A stretch of DNA of 64,000 nucleotides, taken from assembly GCA_963787425.1 (NCBI GenBank), contig CAWBCV010000002.1, positions 1 to 64,000 of the forward strand, written 5' to 3'. This document shows positions 11,472 through 20,245 of this stretch, in pieces; the first letter of the stretch is position 1, and each line of letters begins with the position of its first letter. The notes beneath the pieces are model-generated. The model saw nothing but the letters and a program-made list of their open reading frames with translations, did not search any database and was not told the DNA's origin. The stretch is from AP-15 sp963787425. Its GTDB lineage: Bacteria > Pseudomonadota > Alphaproteobacteria > ATCC43930 > CGMCC-115725. The position numbers and the translations under genes were made by a program.

Positions 11472-12245
11472 ATGGTCGATCTAAAGGGCCGCTTTGTTTG
11501 GTACGAATTGATGGCGGCCGACACCGAGACCGCCAAGGCCTTTTACATGAAGGTCGCGGGCTGGGGCACACAGGATAGACCGGTGCCCGGGATGGCCTAC
11601 ACCATGTTCACCGACGGGCAGACGCCTGTCGGCGGAATGATGGCTCAGCCCGAGGACGCGCGGAAGATGGGCGTACCGCCGAGTTGGATCGGATATGTCG
11701 CGGTCGACGACGTGGATGCCATCGCTGAACGGGTAAAGCGCCTCGGCGGCAGCGTGCATGTTCCGCCGACCGACATTCCGAATGTCGGCCGCTTCTCGGT
11801 CGTTGCCGATCCCCAGAAGGCGACCTTCGCGCTGTTCCACTCACCCAACACTTGTGACCAGCCGCTTCCACCGCTCGGCGCGCCAGGCCGCATAGGGTGG
11901 CACGAGCTTTTGGCCGCCGACTGGGAGAAGGCGTTCGCGTTCTATAGCGAGCTGTTCGGCTGGCAGAAGGGCGACGCGATGGATATGGGGGAAATGGGCG
12001 CCTACCAGCTCTTCTCTGTCGGTGGGCAAGCAATAGGCGGAATGTTCAACAAGCCGCCGATGGTGCCGGCTCCGCATTGGCTCTACTACGTCAATGTCGC
12101 CGATATCGACGCGGCGGCCGACCGCGTTAAGGCGGGCGGGGGCCAAGTGCTCAATGGCCCGATGGAAGTGCCAGGCGGCGACTGGATCATCCAGGGCAAG
12201 GACCCGCAAGGCGCGATGTTCGCGTTGGTCGGGAAGAAGGCCTAA
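11472..12245 (+). CDS. Tandem VOC-family (glyoxalase/bleomycin-resistance fold) protein
   Basis: 257 residues from the ATG at 11472, chosen because GGAGAG lies 7 bases upstream and the domain starts at once (GRFVWYELMAADTETAKAFY); an in-frame ATG at 11397 would add 25 unlike residues. Two repeated VOC modules, about 5-120 and 130-255, have parallel motifs (WYELMAADTETAKAFY and WHELLAADWEKAFAFYSELF; DPQKATFALF and DPQGAMFALVGKKA). Such proteins bind a metal and act on small electrophiles or bind antibiotics; the actual role cannot be told. Cytoplasmic, probably a single-gene unit. Confidence 0.82.
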   Translation: MVDLKGRFVWYELMAADTETAKAFYMKVAGWGTQDRPVPGMAYTMFTDGQTPVGGMMAQPEDARKMGVPPSWIGYVAVDDVDAIAERVKRLGGSVHVPPTDIPNVGRFSVVADPQKATFALFHSPNTCDQPLPPLGAPGRIGWHELLAADWEKAFAFYSELFGWQKGDAMDMGEMGAYQLFSVGGQAIGGMFNKPPMVPAPHWLYYVNVADIDAAADRVKAGGGQVLNGPMEVPGGDWIIQGKDPQGAMFALVGKKA

Positions 12246-12291
12246 CCGCAGTTCGGGCGCCCGCGTTAATCGTCGACGCGGGCGTCCCGAC

Positions 12292-13141
12292 CTAAACCGT
12301 GGTCGGTTCCTGCGCCTCCTGGTGCCAGATCAACAGGCGCCGGCGCAGCACGGCGATGCCCTTGACGAGGCACAGCCCGGCCACGGCGATCTCGACGATG
12401 CCGGCGAAGACACCGGGGGAATCGGCGAAGCGCGAGGCGGCGATCATCGCGCCGCCGAGCCCCTGGCCGCCCATCAGCATCTCGGTGACGATCGTGACAA
12501 TCATCGAAATGGGAAGCGCGACCTGCAGGCCTGTCAGGATCTGCGGCAGCGCCGCCGGTAAGATGATCTCGCGCAGCAGCTGCCGCTCGCTGGCGCCGAG
12601 GCTGCGGGCGGACCATAGCAGCTGCCGGTCGACGCCCTCGGCCGCCGCGATCGTCGCGACAATGACCGGAAAGATCGCGTTGAACGCCACCATCGAGATC
12701 TTCGAGACGTCATAGAGCCCGAGCCACAGCATGAAGATCGGAAGGAACGCGATCTTCGGCATCGGGAAGCCGACCGAGACGATCGGATCGAAAAACCAGC
12801 GCGCGAACCGGTTGCGGGTCATCAAGATGCCGAGCGCTGACGCCGCCGACCGCAGCGATCGCGAACCCCGCCAATGCGCGATAAAGCGTCATGCCGAGGT
12901 TTATCGTCAGATCGCCGGATAACGCATCGTCCCAGACCCGCTGCAGCACCGCCGACAAAGGCGGCAGCAGAAAGGCGCTCACAGTGCCGCTGCGCGACAG
13001 GGCTTCCCAGCCGAGCACCAGCGCGATCAGCGGCAACAGGCCACCGACGCGGCGTGCGATCGCCGCTGCGTCGCCAACCCCGCGAAGGCGGGCAAAGGTG
13101 AGGCGGGGGCTGAGGCTCGCCGCGTCCTCTATTCGCGCCAT
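12292..13141 (-). CDS. NitT/TauT-type ABC permease, one frameshift
   Basis: Inner-membrane permease of the SsuC/TauC class. The first 100 residues, from ATG 13141 (MARIEDAASLSP, then LLPLIALVLGWEALSRSG and LGMTLYRALAGFAIAAVGG), are in one frame. The rest, including GFPMPKIAFLPIFMLWLGLY and the EAA loop WSARSLGASERQLLREIILP, is in another. The break is near 12836-12841, where GTCAGCGCTCGG has one base too many for V-A-L-G. The start overlaps the upstream permease stop by 13 bases. Either recent inactivation or a sequencing indel; the remaining sequence is well preserved. Confidence 0.8.
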
Positions 13142-13827
13142 GCCAACACCCGCCGGATCAGCATCAGATAGCCGCGGTCGGCCGCGAACCCCAGCAGCGC
13201 GACGGTCAACACCACCGCGAACATCGCATCGTAAACGCCGCCGTCGCCGAGCCAGCCGATCATATAGCCGAACCCGCTGCGGGCGACGATCAGTTCGGAG
13301 GCGACGAGCAGCACGAAGGCGAAGGCGAGCGCAGTACGGATGCCGCTCAGGAGCTCCGGCAGTGCGCTCGGGAGCACGACTTCCCACAACACGCGCGCGC
13401 GGCTCGCGCCGAGGCTGCGCGCGGACCAGATCAGCACCTGCTCGGTGCCGCGTGCGCCGTTGAAAGCGCTCAACGTGACCGGCAGCATGCAGCCGACAAA
13501 GATCAGCACGATCTTCGAGGCGTCGCCAAAGCCGAGCCACAGGACCATGACCGGGATCAGCGCCGATTTCGGCATCGGGTAGAAGAACTGGACGATCGGA
13601 TTGACGACGATGCGGACCGGCAAATACCAGGCCATCAGCACGCCGATGATGCTGCCGAAGGCAATCGCCATGCCGAGCCCCGCGGCGGCGCGCGAGATCG
13701 ACGAAACCCCGTTGGTCCACAAATCGCCGCTCTCGGCGAGATTGAGCCAAGCGGCCGCAACCTTGTCGAGCGGCGGCAAAGCCGCGGGCGACACGATGCT
13801 CAGCCGTGATACCGCCTCCCATGCCAA
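13129..13827 (-). CDS. NitT/TauT-type ABC permease
   Basis: About 232 residues with five or six membrane helices and the EAA loop WSARSLGASRARVLWEVVLP. Motifs FFYPMPKSALIPVMVLWLGF and GYMIGWLGDGG are typical of the SsuC class. The listed start is a TTG at 13827. In-frame sequence upstream (SRYAPLLLLALAWEAV) looks like the natural N-terminus but has no good start codon before a palindromic repeat at 13883-14016, so the repeat may have displaced the original start. It pairs with the frameshifted permease downstream to form a heterodimeric channel. Confidence 0.8.
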   Translation of the reverse strand: MAWEAVSRLSIVSPAALPPLDKVAAAWLNLAESGDLWTNGVSSISRAAAGLGMAIAFGSIIGVLMAWYLPVRIVVNPIVQFFYPMPKSALIPVMVLWLGFGDASKIVLIFVGCMLPVTLSAFNGARGTEQVLIWSARSLGASRARVLWEVVLPSALPELLSGIRTALAFAFVLLVASELIVARSGFGYMIGWLGDGGVYDAMFAVVLTVALLGFAADRGYLMLIRRVLAWRE

Positions 13828-13882
13828 GGCCAGCAGCAGCAGCGGCGCGTAGCGGCTTAGAACATGGATCGCCGGACCGAAA

Positions 13883-14016
13883 GCCCCTCTCCGCCCTTCA
13901 GGGGGGAGAGGGAGGGGCCCGCGAAGGACGGGAGGGTGAGGTGGGGACCGGCAACCGCTCTGGAATCCCCAACCTCACCCCGACCCTCTCCGCCCTCGAG
14001 GGCGGAGAGGGAGGGC
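13883..14016. repeat. Long palindromic repeat between ATPase and permease genes
   Basis: Paired CTCTCCGCC/GGCGGAGAG-type arms: one hairpin at about 13883-13913, another at about 13984-14016, and the CCTCACC/GGTGAGG stretches between them also pair. Read as protein this gives the LSALEGGEG-type strings that often create false genes. It separates the ATPase from its permease inside one operon, where it could form a strong mRNA hairpin. Confidence 0.7.
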
Positions 14017-14044
14017 TTGCGGCGGCGCGTCGAGCTCAGTTCGG

Positions 14045-14839
14045 TCACGCTGTACCGCCGCGCTCGGCGAGGATCGCTTCGCCGCGGACCAGGTTCCACA
14101 CGCGGTCGACCATCTCGACAAAGGCCGGGCTGCGGGCCAGCCCAGGATCGCCTTTGTCGAAACGGGTCTCGATAATTTCTTTGATGTGGCCGGGGCGGGC
14201 CGACATGACCGCGATGCGCTCTGCCAGAAACACCGCCTCGTGCACGTCGTGCGTGACGAAGATGACGGTTTTACGCGAGCGCTGCCAAATGTTGAGCAGC
14301 TCGCCCTGCATCAGGCTGCGGGTTTGCGCGTCGAGCGCCCCAAACGGCTCGTCCATCAGCAGGATATGCGGATCGATCGCCATTGTCCGGGCGATCGCGG
14401 CCCGCTGCTTCATGCCGCCGGAAAGTTGCGAGGGGTAACTGTCCTCAAACCCGGTGAGCCCGACGAGATCGATGAACTCGCGTGCCCGACGCAGCCGCTC
14501 CTCGCGCGGCAAGCCCTGTTTTTCGAGGCCATAGAGCACGTTCTGGATCACTGTCTTCCACGGAAACAACGCGAAGTGCTGGAAGACGATCCCGCGGTCG
14601 GGTCCTGGCCCGGCGATTGGTTTGTCCTCGACGCGGATCGTGCCATGCTCCACCGGCAGGAAGCCGCCGACCAGGTAAAGGAGGGTGCTCTTGCCGCAGC
14701 CGCTGGGCCCGAGCAACGCTACGAACTCGCGGTCGCGCACTTCGAGTGAGACGTTGTCGAGCGCCGTCACCGGCCGGCCGCGCGGCGGCCGGTACACATA
14801 GCTTACCCGGTCGATGACGATCTGCGCTGCTGCGTCCAT
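14045..14839 (-). CDS. NitT/TauT-type ABC transporter ATPase
   Basis: A 264-residue SsuB/TauB-class ATPase that would power the two permeases downstream. Visible: Walker A GPSGCGKSTLL, Q-loop FQHFALFPWKTV, signature QLSGGMKQRAAIARTMAIDP, Walker B HILLMDEPFGALDAQTR, and the H-loop TVIFVTHDVHEAVFLAERI. The length is normal and the gene is intact. The imported compound (sulfonate, nitrate, pyrimidine precursor or similar) cannot be told from the ATPase. Upstream lies only a possible scrap of a binding-protein gene; the transporter might use the binding protein at 10340-11371. Confidence 0.9.
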   Translation of the reverse strand: MDAAAQIVIDRVSYVYRPPRGRPVTALDNVSLEVRDREFVALLGPSGCGKSTLLYLVGGFLPVEHGTIRVEDKPIAGPGPDRGIVFQHFALFPWKTVIQNVLYGLEKQGLPREERLRRAREFIDLVGLTGFEDSYPSQLSGGMKQRAAIARTMAIDPHILLMDEPFGALDAQTRSLMQGELLNIWQRSRKTVIFVTHDVHEAVFLAERIAVMSARPGHIKEIIETRFDKGDPGLARSPAFVEMVDRVWNLVRGEAILAERGGTA

Positions 14840-14962
14840 TTTCCTGCGCGCCGTCGATCCGTCGCTTGGCTTCCTCGATCAGCGACAGATCGACGTATTT
14901 CGGCGTAATCTCGATGCGCTTCGGGATAACACGCATCTCGGCGCTCGCGTCGATCTCCCGAC
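14840..14962 (-). pseudogene. Possible 3' remnant of a binding-protein gene
   Basis: Directly before the ATPase, in an open minus-strand frame, about 30 residues read RVIPKRIEITPKYVDLSL and IEEAKRRIDGAQ, like the C-terminal tail of NitT/TauT binding proteins. The stretch has no start of its own and no recognisable body upstream. It may be what is left of the operon's own binding protein. The assignment rests on a short segment and is weak. Confidence 0.35.
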
Positions 14963-15110
14963 AAAGACATCCTGCGACGCCATCATCCTATCCCCTTCTT
15001 GCAACTGCGGGCGAGAGCCCTGGTATTGTTCGGGCGTGAGATGAAGGCAACGCCGGAGCCTTGCTCGACACGGGGAGAGCCCCACGATTGCTTACGGTCG
15101 CGGCGCCGCC

Positions 15111-15195
15111 GCAGCCTGGACCTTGGCCCAGGCTGCGCCGCACACTATGCACTACGGCGTCCAGACAAGATTGCTTCGCTGGCGCTCGAAATGAC
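15111..15195. repeat. REP-like palindromic element, second copy
   Basis: Arms GCAGCCTGG (15111-15119) and CCAGGCTGC (15128-15136) form a perfect hairpin. About 30 bases on is AGATTGCTTCGCTG with a GCGCTCGAAATGAC-type segment (15168-15195), a near copy of the element at 5763-5790. The surrounding stretch (14963-15316) shows no gene. Confidence 0.7.
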
Positions 15196-15316
15196 GACTG
15201 GAGTGAGTGGACGCAACCTCATCGGGAGCTGCTCCTAACAGCCAAACTGCGCGGGTTGGGGACGCCGGGTTCTCCTGCCTGGAGGCCGGCAGCGTCCCCG
15301 CCGACGGTAGCTTCGT

Positions 15317-16345
15317 CTATGAGGGAGCCGCTGCCGGTTCCATCATCGCGCGATGAATTTGCGCGACGATCTCGAAGGATCGTTTCCGTTTGTCGTGGTC
15401 GAAGATGTTCGCCGTCACCATCAGCTCGTCGGCGCCGGTTCGGCGGACGAAATCGTCGAGGCCGCGTCGGACGGTGTCCGGCCCCCCGATGATCGCGCAA
15501 GCCTGCGCCTCGTCCAGTATCGCGCGGGCGTACCGATCAAGCCGGGCCTCGAAATCCTCGACCGGCGGCGGCACTCGGCCGCGACGCCCGGCCCTGTTGT
15601 TCAGCGTCGACTGCTGCAATGACGAGAACAGGAACCGCGCCTCGTGGTCCGACTCCGCCGCGACGACGACAGCGCCGAGCATCACATGGGGCAGGGCGAG
15701 TTGCGCCGAGGGGCGGAACCGCTCGCGGTAGACCGCCTTTGCCTGCATCATCATCGCCGGCGCGAAATGCGAGGCGAAGGCAAACGGCAGGCCCAGATAT
15801 GCCGCGACCTGCGCGCCGTAGAGGCTGGACCCGAGGATCCAGATCGGCACCTCCAACCCGGCGCCGGGAATCGCCTGCAGCGCCTGACCCGGCTCCGCCG
15901 GCTGGAAATAGCCCATCAGTTCGACGACATCCTGGGGAAACTGGTCCACGTCGGAGAGCAGGTTTCGTCGGATGGCCCGGTTGGTGATCTGGTCCGATCC
16001 GGGCGCGCGGCCCAGGCCCAGTTCGACCCGCCCCGGATGCAGCGCGGCGAGCGTGCCGAACTGTTCCGCGATCACCAGTGGGGCGTGGTTCGGCAGCATG
16101 ATGCCGCCGGCGCCGATCCGGATAGTGCTTGTGCCGGCCGCGACATGGGCGAGCGCCACCGCTGTCGCTGCGCTCGCAATTCCGGGCAGGTTGTGATGCT
16201 CCGCCATCCAGAAACGCCGATAGCCGAGCGCCTCGACGTGTCGCGCGAGGTCGAGCGAATTCCGCAACGCCTGACCGGCATCGCTGCCTTCGGTGATCGG
16301 GGAAAGATCGAGAACGGAGAGTGGGAGCACGAATGACCATCGCAC
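15317..16345 (-). CDS. LLM-class flavin-dependent oxidoreductase
   Basis: A 342-residue luciferase-like monooxygenase-fold enzyme (MsnO8 type). The N-terminus reads LPLSVLDLSPITEGSDAG, followed by YRRFWMAEHHNLPGIAS, GAGGIMLPNHAPLVIAEQF and HPGRVELGLGRAPGSDQ, all characteristic. Starts are a GTG at 16345 or a GTG five codons later at 16330, which would match the usual short N-terminus. Uses reduced FMN or F420; substrate unknown. Last gene of a tight three-gene operon (gaps of 30 and 23 bases), which suggests it shares substrates with the enzymes before it. Confidence 0.87.
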   Translation of the reverse strand: MRWSFVLPLSVLDLSPITEGSDAGQALRNSLDLARHVEALGYRRFWMAEHHNLPGIASAATAVALAHVAAGTSTIRIGAGGIMLPNHAPLVIAEQFGTLAALHPGRVELGLGRAPGSDQITNRAIRRNLLSDVDQFPQDVVELMGYFQPAEPGQALQAIPGAGLEVPIWILGSSLYGAQVAAYLGLPFAFASHFAPAMMMQAKAVYRERFRPSAQLALPHVMLGAVVVAAESDHEARFLFSSLQQSTLNNRAGRRGRVPPPVEDFEARLDRYARAILDEAQACAIIGGPDTVRRGLDDFVRRTGADELMVTANIFDHDKRKRSFEIVAQIHRAMMEPAAAPS

Positions 16346-16375
16346 CGGACGCGGCGGACGGAAAGCCCCTCTCTC

Positions 16376-17239
16376 TTACCGCGGATCCGGCCAGCGCGCA
16401 TCCCGCGCGAGGTAGTCCGCCGAGCGGACCGCCCTTGCCAGCTCCGATGGGCTCGCCATAGGCGGCTTTACGCCGCCCTTCAGCCCGCCGAGAGCTGCGC
16501 GCACCGCGTGCACGGTCGCGGCGAGGATCTCCTGCGGGTATACGACGATTTTGATGCCGATCCGCTCCAACTCCGCATCGCCGGGCATGAAATGCTTGCC
16601 GGCGGGCGAGGCGACGGCGAGCGACGGCTTGCCGTTGCACGCCGCCACCGCCGCGCGCATCTCCGCCTCCGACTGAGGCGAGTCGAGGAAAAGGATGTTG
16701 GCGCCCTCGGCAACGAACGCCTTCAGCCGCGTCAATGCCTCTTCGAACCCGCGGGAGGTGCGGGCGTCGGTGCGGGCGAGCAACAGGATGCCCTCCTCGC
16801 GGCATGCCTCGACGGCGGCGCGACAGCGCAGGATGGCGGCGTCGCGCACGATCACCAATTTTGCGCCGCTATGGCCGAGCGGGCGAGGCCAAACTTTGTC
16901 CTCGATCAGCACCGCGGCGGCGCCGCGGCGGGCATAAGCGCGGATCGTCTTCTGCACCGCGAGCGCATTGCCATAGCCGGTGTCGCCATCGGCCAACCAG
17001 AGCACGCTCGGCGCGGCGGCGATGATGGTCTCGATCGCGTCGGCCATTTCCGGAAAGGTCAGCAGGTCCATATCGGGCATCGCGAGACGCATCGCGCAGA
17101 TGCTGGAGCCGGAGGCGAAGGCGGTAGCGAAGCCGGCTTCCTCGATCAGCCGAGCGCCCATGCCGTCGCCGCACCCGGGCATGATTTGGAGGCCGGGCTG
17201 GTCGAGAAGTTCCTTCATCGCGGCAGACTGGGGACGCAT
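16376..17239 (-). CDS. Isocitrate lyase/PEP mutase-superfamily enzyme lacking the catalytic Cys
   Basis: A 287-residue TIM-barrel protein of the PEP mutase/isocitrate lyase superfamily. The metal-binding segment LADGDTGYGNALAVQKTI and the EDK segment are present. The position that carries the nucleophilic cysteine in lyases (KRCGH) reads WPRPLGHSGAK with no cysteine. True (methyl)isocitrate lyase activity is therefore unlikely; oxaloacetate decarboxylase- or hydrolase-like members of the superfamily also lack that cysteine. It lies 23 bases after a 2-hydroxyacid dehydrogenase gene and 30 before the flavin oxidoreductase gene, consistent with 2-oxo or 2-hydroxy acid breakdown (inferred). Confidence 0.85.
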   Translation of the reverse strand: MRPQSAAMKELLDQPGLQIMPGCGDGMGARLIEEAGFATAFASGSSICAMRLAMPDMDLLTFPEMADAIETIIAAAPSVLWLADGDTGYGNALAVQKTIRAYARRGAAAVLIEDKVWPRPLGHSGAKLVIVRDAAILRCRAAVEACREEGILLLARTDARTSRGFEEALTRLKAFVAEGANILFLDSPQSEAEMRAAVAACNGKPSLAVASPAGKHFMPGDAELERIGIKIVVYPQEILAATVHAVRAALGGLKGGVKPPMASPSELARAVRSADYLARDARWPDPR

Positions 17240-17262
17240 GATGCCTCCTCAATTTGGGGTGG

Positions 17263-18231
17263 TCAGATCACCTGATTACGCAATGGCTCTTCGCCGCGCC
17301 AGAGGCGCCCTAGATTGTCGCGCAGAATCTCGATCACATTGTCCTCGTAACGCCGGGTCTCGCCAGCGGTGTGTGGAGTGAGCAGCACGTGCTCCATTCC
17401 CCACAGCGGCGAGTTTGGCGCAAGCGGCTCCTCAACCGTCACATCGATGCCGGCACCCGCGATGCGACGTGTGGCGAGCGCCTCGACCAGCGCTTCCTCA
17501 TCAATGACCCGTCCGCGGGCGAGGTTAACGAGATAGGCGGAGGGTCTCATCCGGGCGAGCGCGTCGGCGTCGACGAGCTTCTCGGTCTCCTTGGTCAGCG
17601 GACAGGTGAGGGCGACATAGTCGGCCTCGGGCAGAAGGGACTTGAGCTCGCCCATCGCGTGCACCGCGTCAGCTGCGCCCCGGCCGGCGACCGGATCGCG
17701 CCGGAGCCCGACGACGCGCATATCGAAGACTTTGGCGAGCTGCGCAAGACGCCCGCCGATCTGCCCCAAGCCGACGACAAGGAGCGTCTTGCCGCCGAGC
17801 TCGTCCTCCCGCCGGGAGAGATCACCGATCATGCCGCGCCAGACGCGCTTTGCCTGATTGTCCCGCGCCTCGGGAAGCCGGCGGCTCAATGCGAGAATGA
17901 GAGCCATCGCGTGCTCCGCGACCGCGCGATAGTTGACGCCGCGCGCGCTAGCGAGGCGGATGCCCCGCTTCTTCAGTTCTTCGAGCGGAAACTGGTCGGT
18001 GCCGGCGCCAATCGCCTGAATGAAGCGAAGCTTGCCTGCGCGGTCGAGAAGACCGTCGTGCCACAACCCCGAGATTACGAGCACGTCGGCCTCGCCCACC
18101 CGGTCTTCCAACGTCTCGGGATCGCGAACGGCGAAGCTGTTGATGCCGGTATCGAGGCCCGAAAACCGTTCATGTAGCTGATAGGCGACATGGGCGAAAC
18201 AGATCGCGAGCTTGTCGTTGGGCGGAAGCAT
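17263..18231 (-). CDS. D-2-hydroxyacid dehydrogenase (NAD(P)-dependent)
   Basis: 322 residues from the ATG at 18231, chosen for the GGAGAG site six bases upstream; an in-frame ATG 15 codons earlier lacks this. The Rossmann motif is VVGLGQIGGRLAQ. The catalytic Arg is in NLARGRVIDEEALVEAL, Glu in TVEEPLAPNSPLW and His in TPHTAGETRRYEDN, giving the complete R-E-H triad. Reduces 2-oxo acids or oxidises D-2-hydroxy acids in the cytoplasm; substrate not predictable (glyoxylate, hydroxypyruvate or phosphoglycerate-like). First gene of the three-gene operon running to 15317. Confidence 0.9.
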   Translation of the reverse strand: MLPPNDKLAICFAHVAYQLHERFSGLDTGINSFAVRDPETLEDRVGEADVLVISGLWHDGLLDRAGKLRFIQAIGAGTDQFPLEELKKRGIRLASARGVNYRAVAEHAMALILALSRRLPEARDNQAKRVWRGMIGDLSRREDELGGKTLLVVGLGQIGGRLAQLAKVFDMRVVGLRRDPVAGRGAADAVHAMGELKSLLPEADYVALTCPLTKETEKLVDADALARMRPSAYLVNLARGRVIDEEALVEALATRRIAGAGIDVTVEEPLAPNSPLWGMEHVLLTPHTAGETRRYEDNVIEILRDNLGRLWRGEEPLRNQVI

Positions 18232-18408
18232 AGCCGCTCTCCGTTCGAAGCACCCCTGGTCAGGCCGATGCATCAAGGTCGTCGTTCACTTTAGGCTCAA
18301 ACCCAACCGGTTCCAGCATGACGATGCCAGGCGCACCGCCTGCAGCCTGAGCCGTCAGCAGCCGGCCGGACCGTTATCTCGACAATGCCGTGGCGCCTCA
18401 CCGGTTAC

Positions 18409-20008
18409 CTAAACTGGGCAAACCACCCTGATACCGATGCGGCCCTGCCAGCCCGAGAAGTCGGGGGCAATGCTGTCACGGTAGGCAGAGCGGCAGATGG
18501 CAGGGTTGTGCGACCACGAGCCACCGCGCAAGACCCTCTGGCTGTCGGAAGGTCCCGAGAGGTTGGCGCTGCCGTCCACCGGGACATCGGCATAGTTGGC
18601 ACTCGACATGTCCAGGCAATACTCCCAAACATTGCCGTGCATGTCGTAGAGGCCAAACCGGTTGGGTGGAAATGTCCCCGGAGGCGTCGTCTTGCCTCGA
18701 AAAACTCCAGTGGGGCCCTCACCGTAGGCGCCCAATTCATACTTCTTATCATTATAGGCGTCAGAGGCGATGCTCTTGCCGTCGCTTTCGCCGCATACCG
18801 CACCGCCGGTTCCACAATAGTTCGCGAGCTCGGGGGTGATGGTCGGCCCGAAATGGAACGGTCCCATCGTACCCGCGCGGCAGGCATATTCCCATTCGGC
18901 TTCGCTCGGCAGCCGATAGGACCGGCCGGTGATCGCAGTGAGGCGCAGGCAAAATTCTTCCGCCTGGTGCCAAGTGATGCTCTCGACCGGAAGATCGATG
19001 CCCTTGAAGAACGACGAGTTCGGATCGAGGTTTCGGCCGATTTGGCCGGGGTGCGCCAATATTGCTGCGGACCACTGGGCCTGAGTGATGGGCGATGCGG
19101 CGATAAAAAATGGCGCGAGCGTAACATGGTGCTGCGGACCTTCATTGCCCTGGCGCTCCGGCTCATCGACCGGCGAGCCCATCGTGAAGCTGCCCTCTGG
19201 GATCGAGACCATGTCTAGCCCGGCAGCGGGACCGAGCGCTTCGGTGAACACCGCGGCGGTGTATTTTTCCGGCGGGTTCCGGACCCCTTTCGAATCAACT
19301 GTTACAACGTCGAAAGCAACAGTCCGGAACGACGGTTTTGATAACTGCTTGCGGATGGAAGGTGCGGTGATGATGGCGCCGGCCCCCGCGGCAGTGAGCG
19401 CGGCAACACCCAGTGCCTGCCGCCGCGTCACCCTGAGTGGGCGACTGAAGAACTGCCGGTCTGGGGAGGCCGGTTGCGCGGCTGGTGCAGTAGAGGCATC
19501 GAGCGCGGCGGCAGTGGAGGCAGACTGCTCGAACTCGCCTGCCCACTTTGGCAATGTCGAGATTTAGCCGCCTGGTCATTTCCGCAAAATCCGACTCCCA
19601 CCGGTTGTGGCTCAACTCAAACCCATTGCGGTAAACTAGGTCCCGAATCTCTGCGGGTAATTGCTCGGGGGCGGGCATATGCGCCCCTTGCACCAGGATC
19701 GGCGTGACGACGATGTCGCGCTTGAGCGCGGCTTCGATCTCGAGGCGCACGAAATCACCGGGATTGTGTAAGCGTGGTCGTCCCTCTTCGTCTTTAACGT
19801 CGGCCCAGTCTTTGCCGATCAGCACCAGCATGAGGTCGCAAGATTCCAGTGTTTTTTGCAGCGCGCCGCGGAAGTCACGGCCGAGGGCGATGCTATCCAC
19901 GTCCATGAATACCGAGTTCTCACCCAGCTTCCCTAAAAATTCGTTGAACAAAGCCCTGGCCTCACCGGCAGTGATCTCCCTTCTATAACTGATGAAGACT
20001 GTACTCAT
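18409..20008 (-). CDS. TIR domain - membrane helix - formylglycine-generating-enzyme-like protein, frameshifted
   Basis: From ATG 20008 the first 150 residues form a TIR domain: STVFISYRREITAGEAR, DLMLVLIGKDW and the DFVRLEIEAAL segment whose Glu (residue 90) is in the expected NADase position. Near 19553-19562 the frame changes; the continuation (LPKWAGEFEQ) carries a hydrophobic stretch after twin arginines (RRQALGVAALTAAGAGA), then a SUMF1/FGE-like domain of about 265 residues with SIPEGSFTMGS, YRLPSEAEWEYACRAGT, GLYDMHGNVWEY and RVLRGGSWSHN. Only one Cys is in the usual active-site region (PAICRSAYRD), so formylglycine formation is doubtful and a binding role is plausible. Whole length is about 533 residues. 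The frameshift may be an error or real. It faces the SLATT gene divergently. Confidence 0.82.
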
Positions 20009-20245
20009 GTAGTCTCTACCCACAGTGCTGTGCGAGCCAGCAATCATCCCCCGAATGGACGGTGCGACTCAAGCACAAATTGGCACAGTAGTCTTGCGCC
20101 TGCGGATGGATTTGATGATTGCCGACTGCAATCACGCGGGTAAGGGCTCAAAATTCACGGCTGGTCGCCACCCATTAATGTTGCCGGTTGAACCATGTGA
20201 GGGTAGGATTGCGAAGGCGTCCAGATAGAAAAAGAGAGGAGCGCC

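Noticed and set aside
12710..13822. 370-residue minus-strand open frame across both permeases
   Set aside because: Only its last third corresponds to a real protein (the N-terminus of the frameshifted permease); the first part is the out-of-frame shadow of the upstream permease.
15537..16805. 422-residue minus-strand open frame
   Set aside because: Out-of-frame shadow of the LLM and PEP mutase-fold genes; Arg/Gly-rich and without motifs.
18232..18408. Attachment-site copy of the tRNA-Gln 3' end at the far side of the island
   Set aside because: I looked for the GGGACTAGGATTCGAAC-type sequence on the left flank and did not find it, so island boundaries are not proven.
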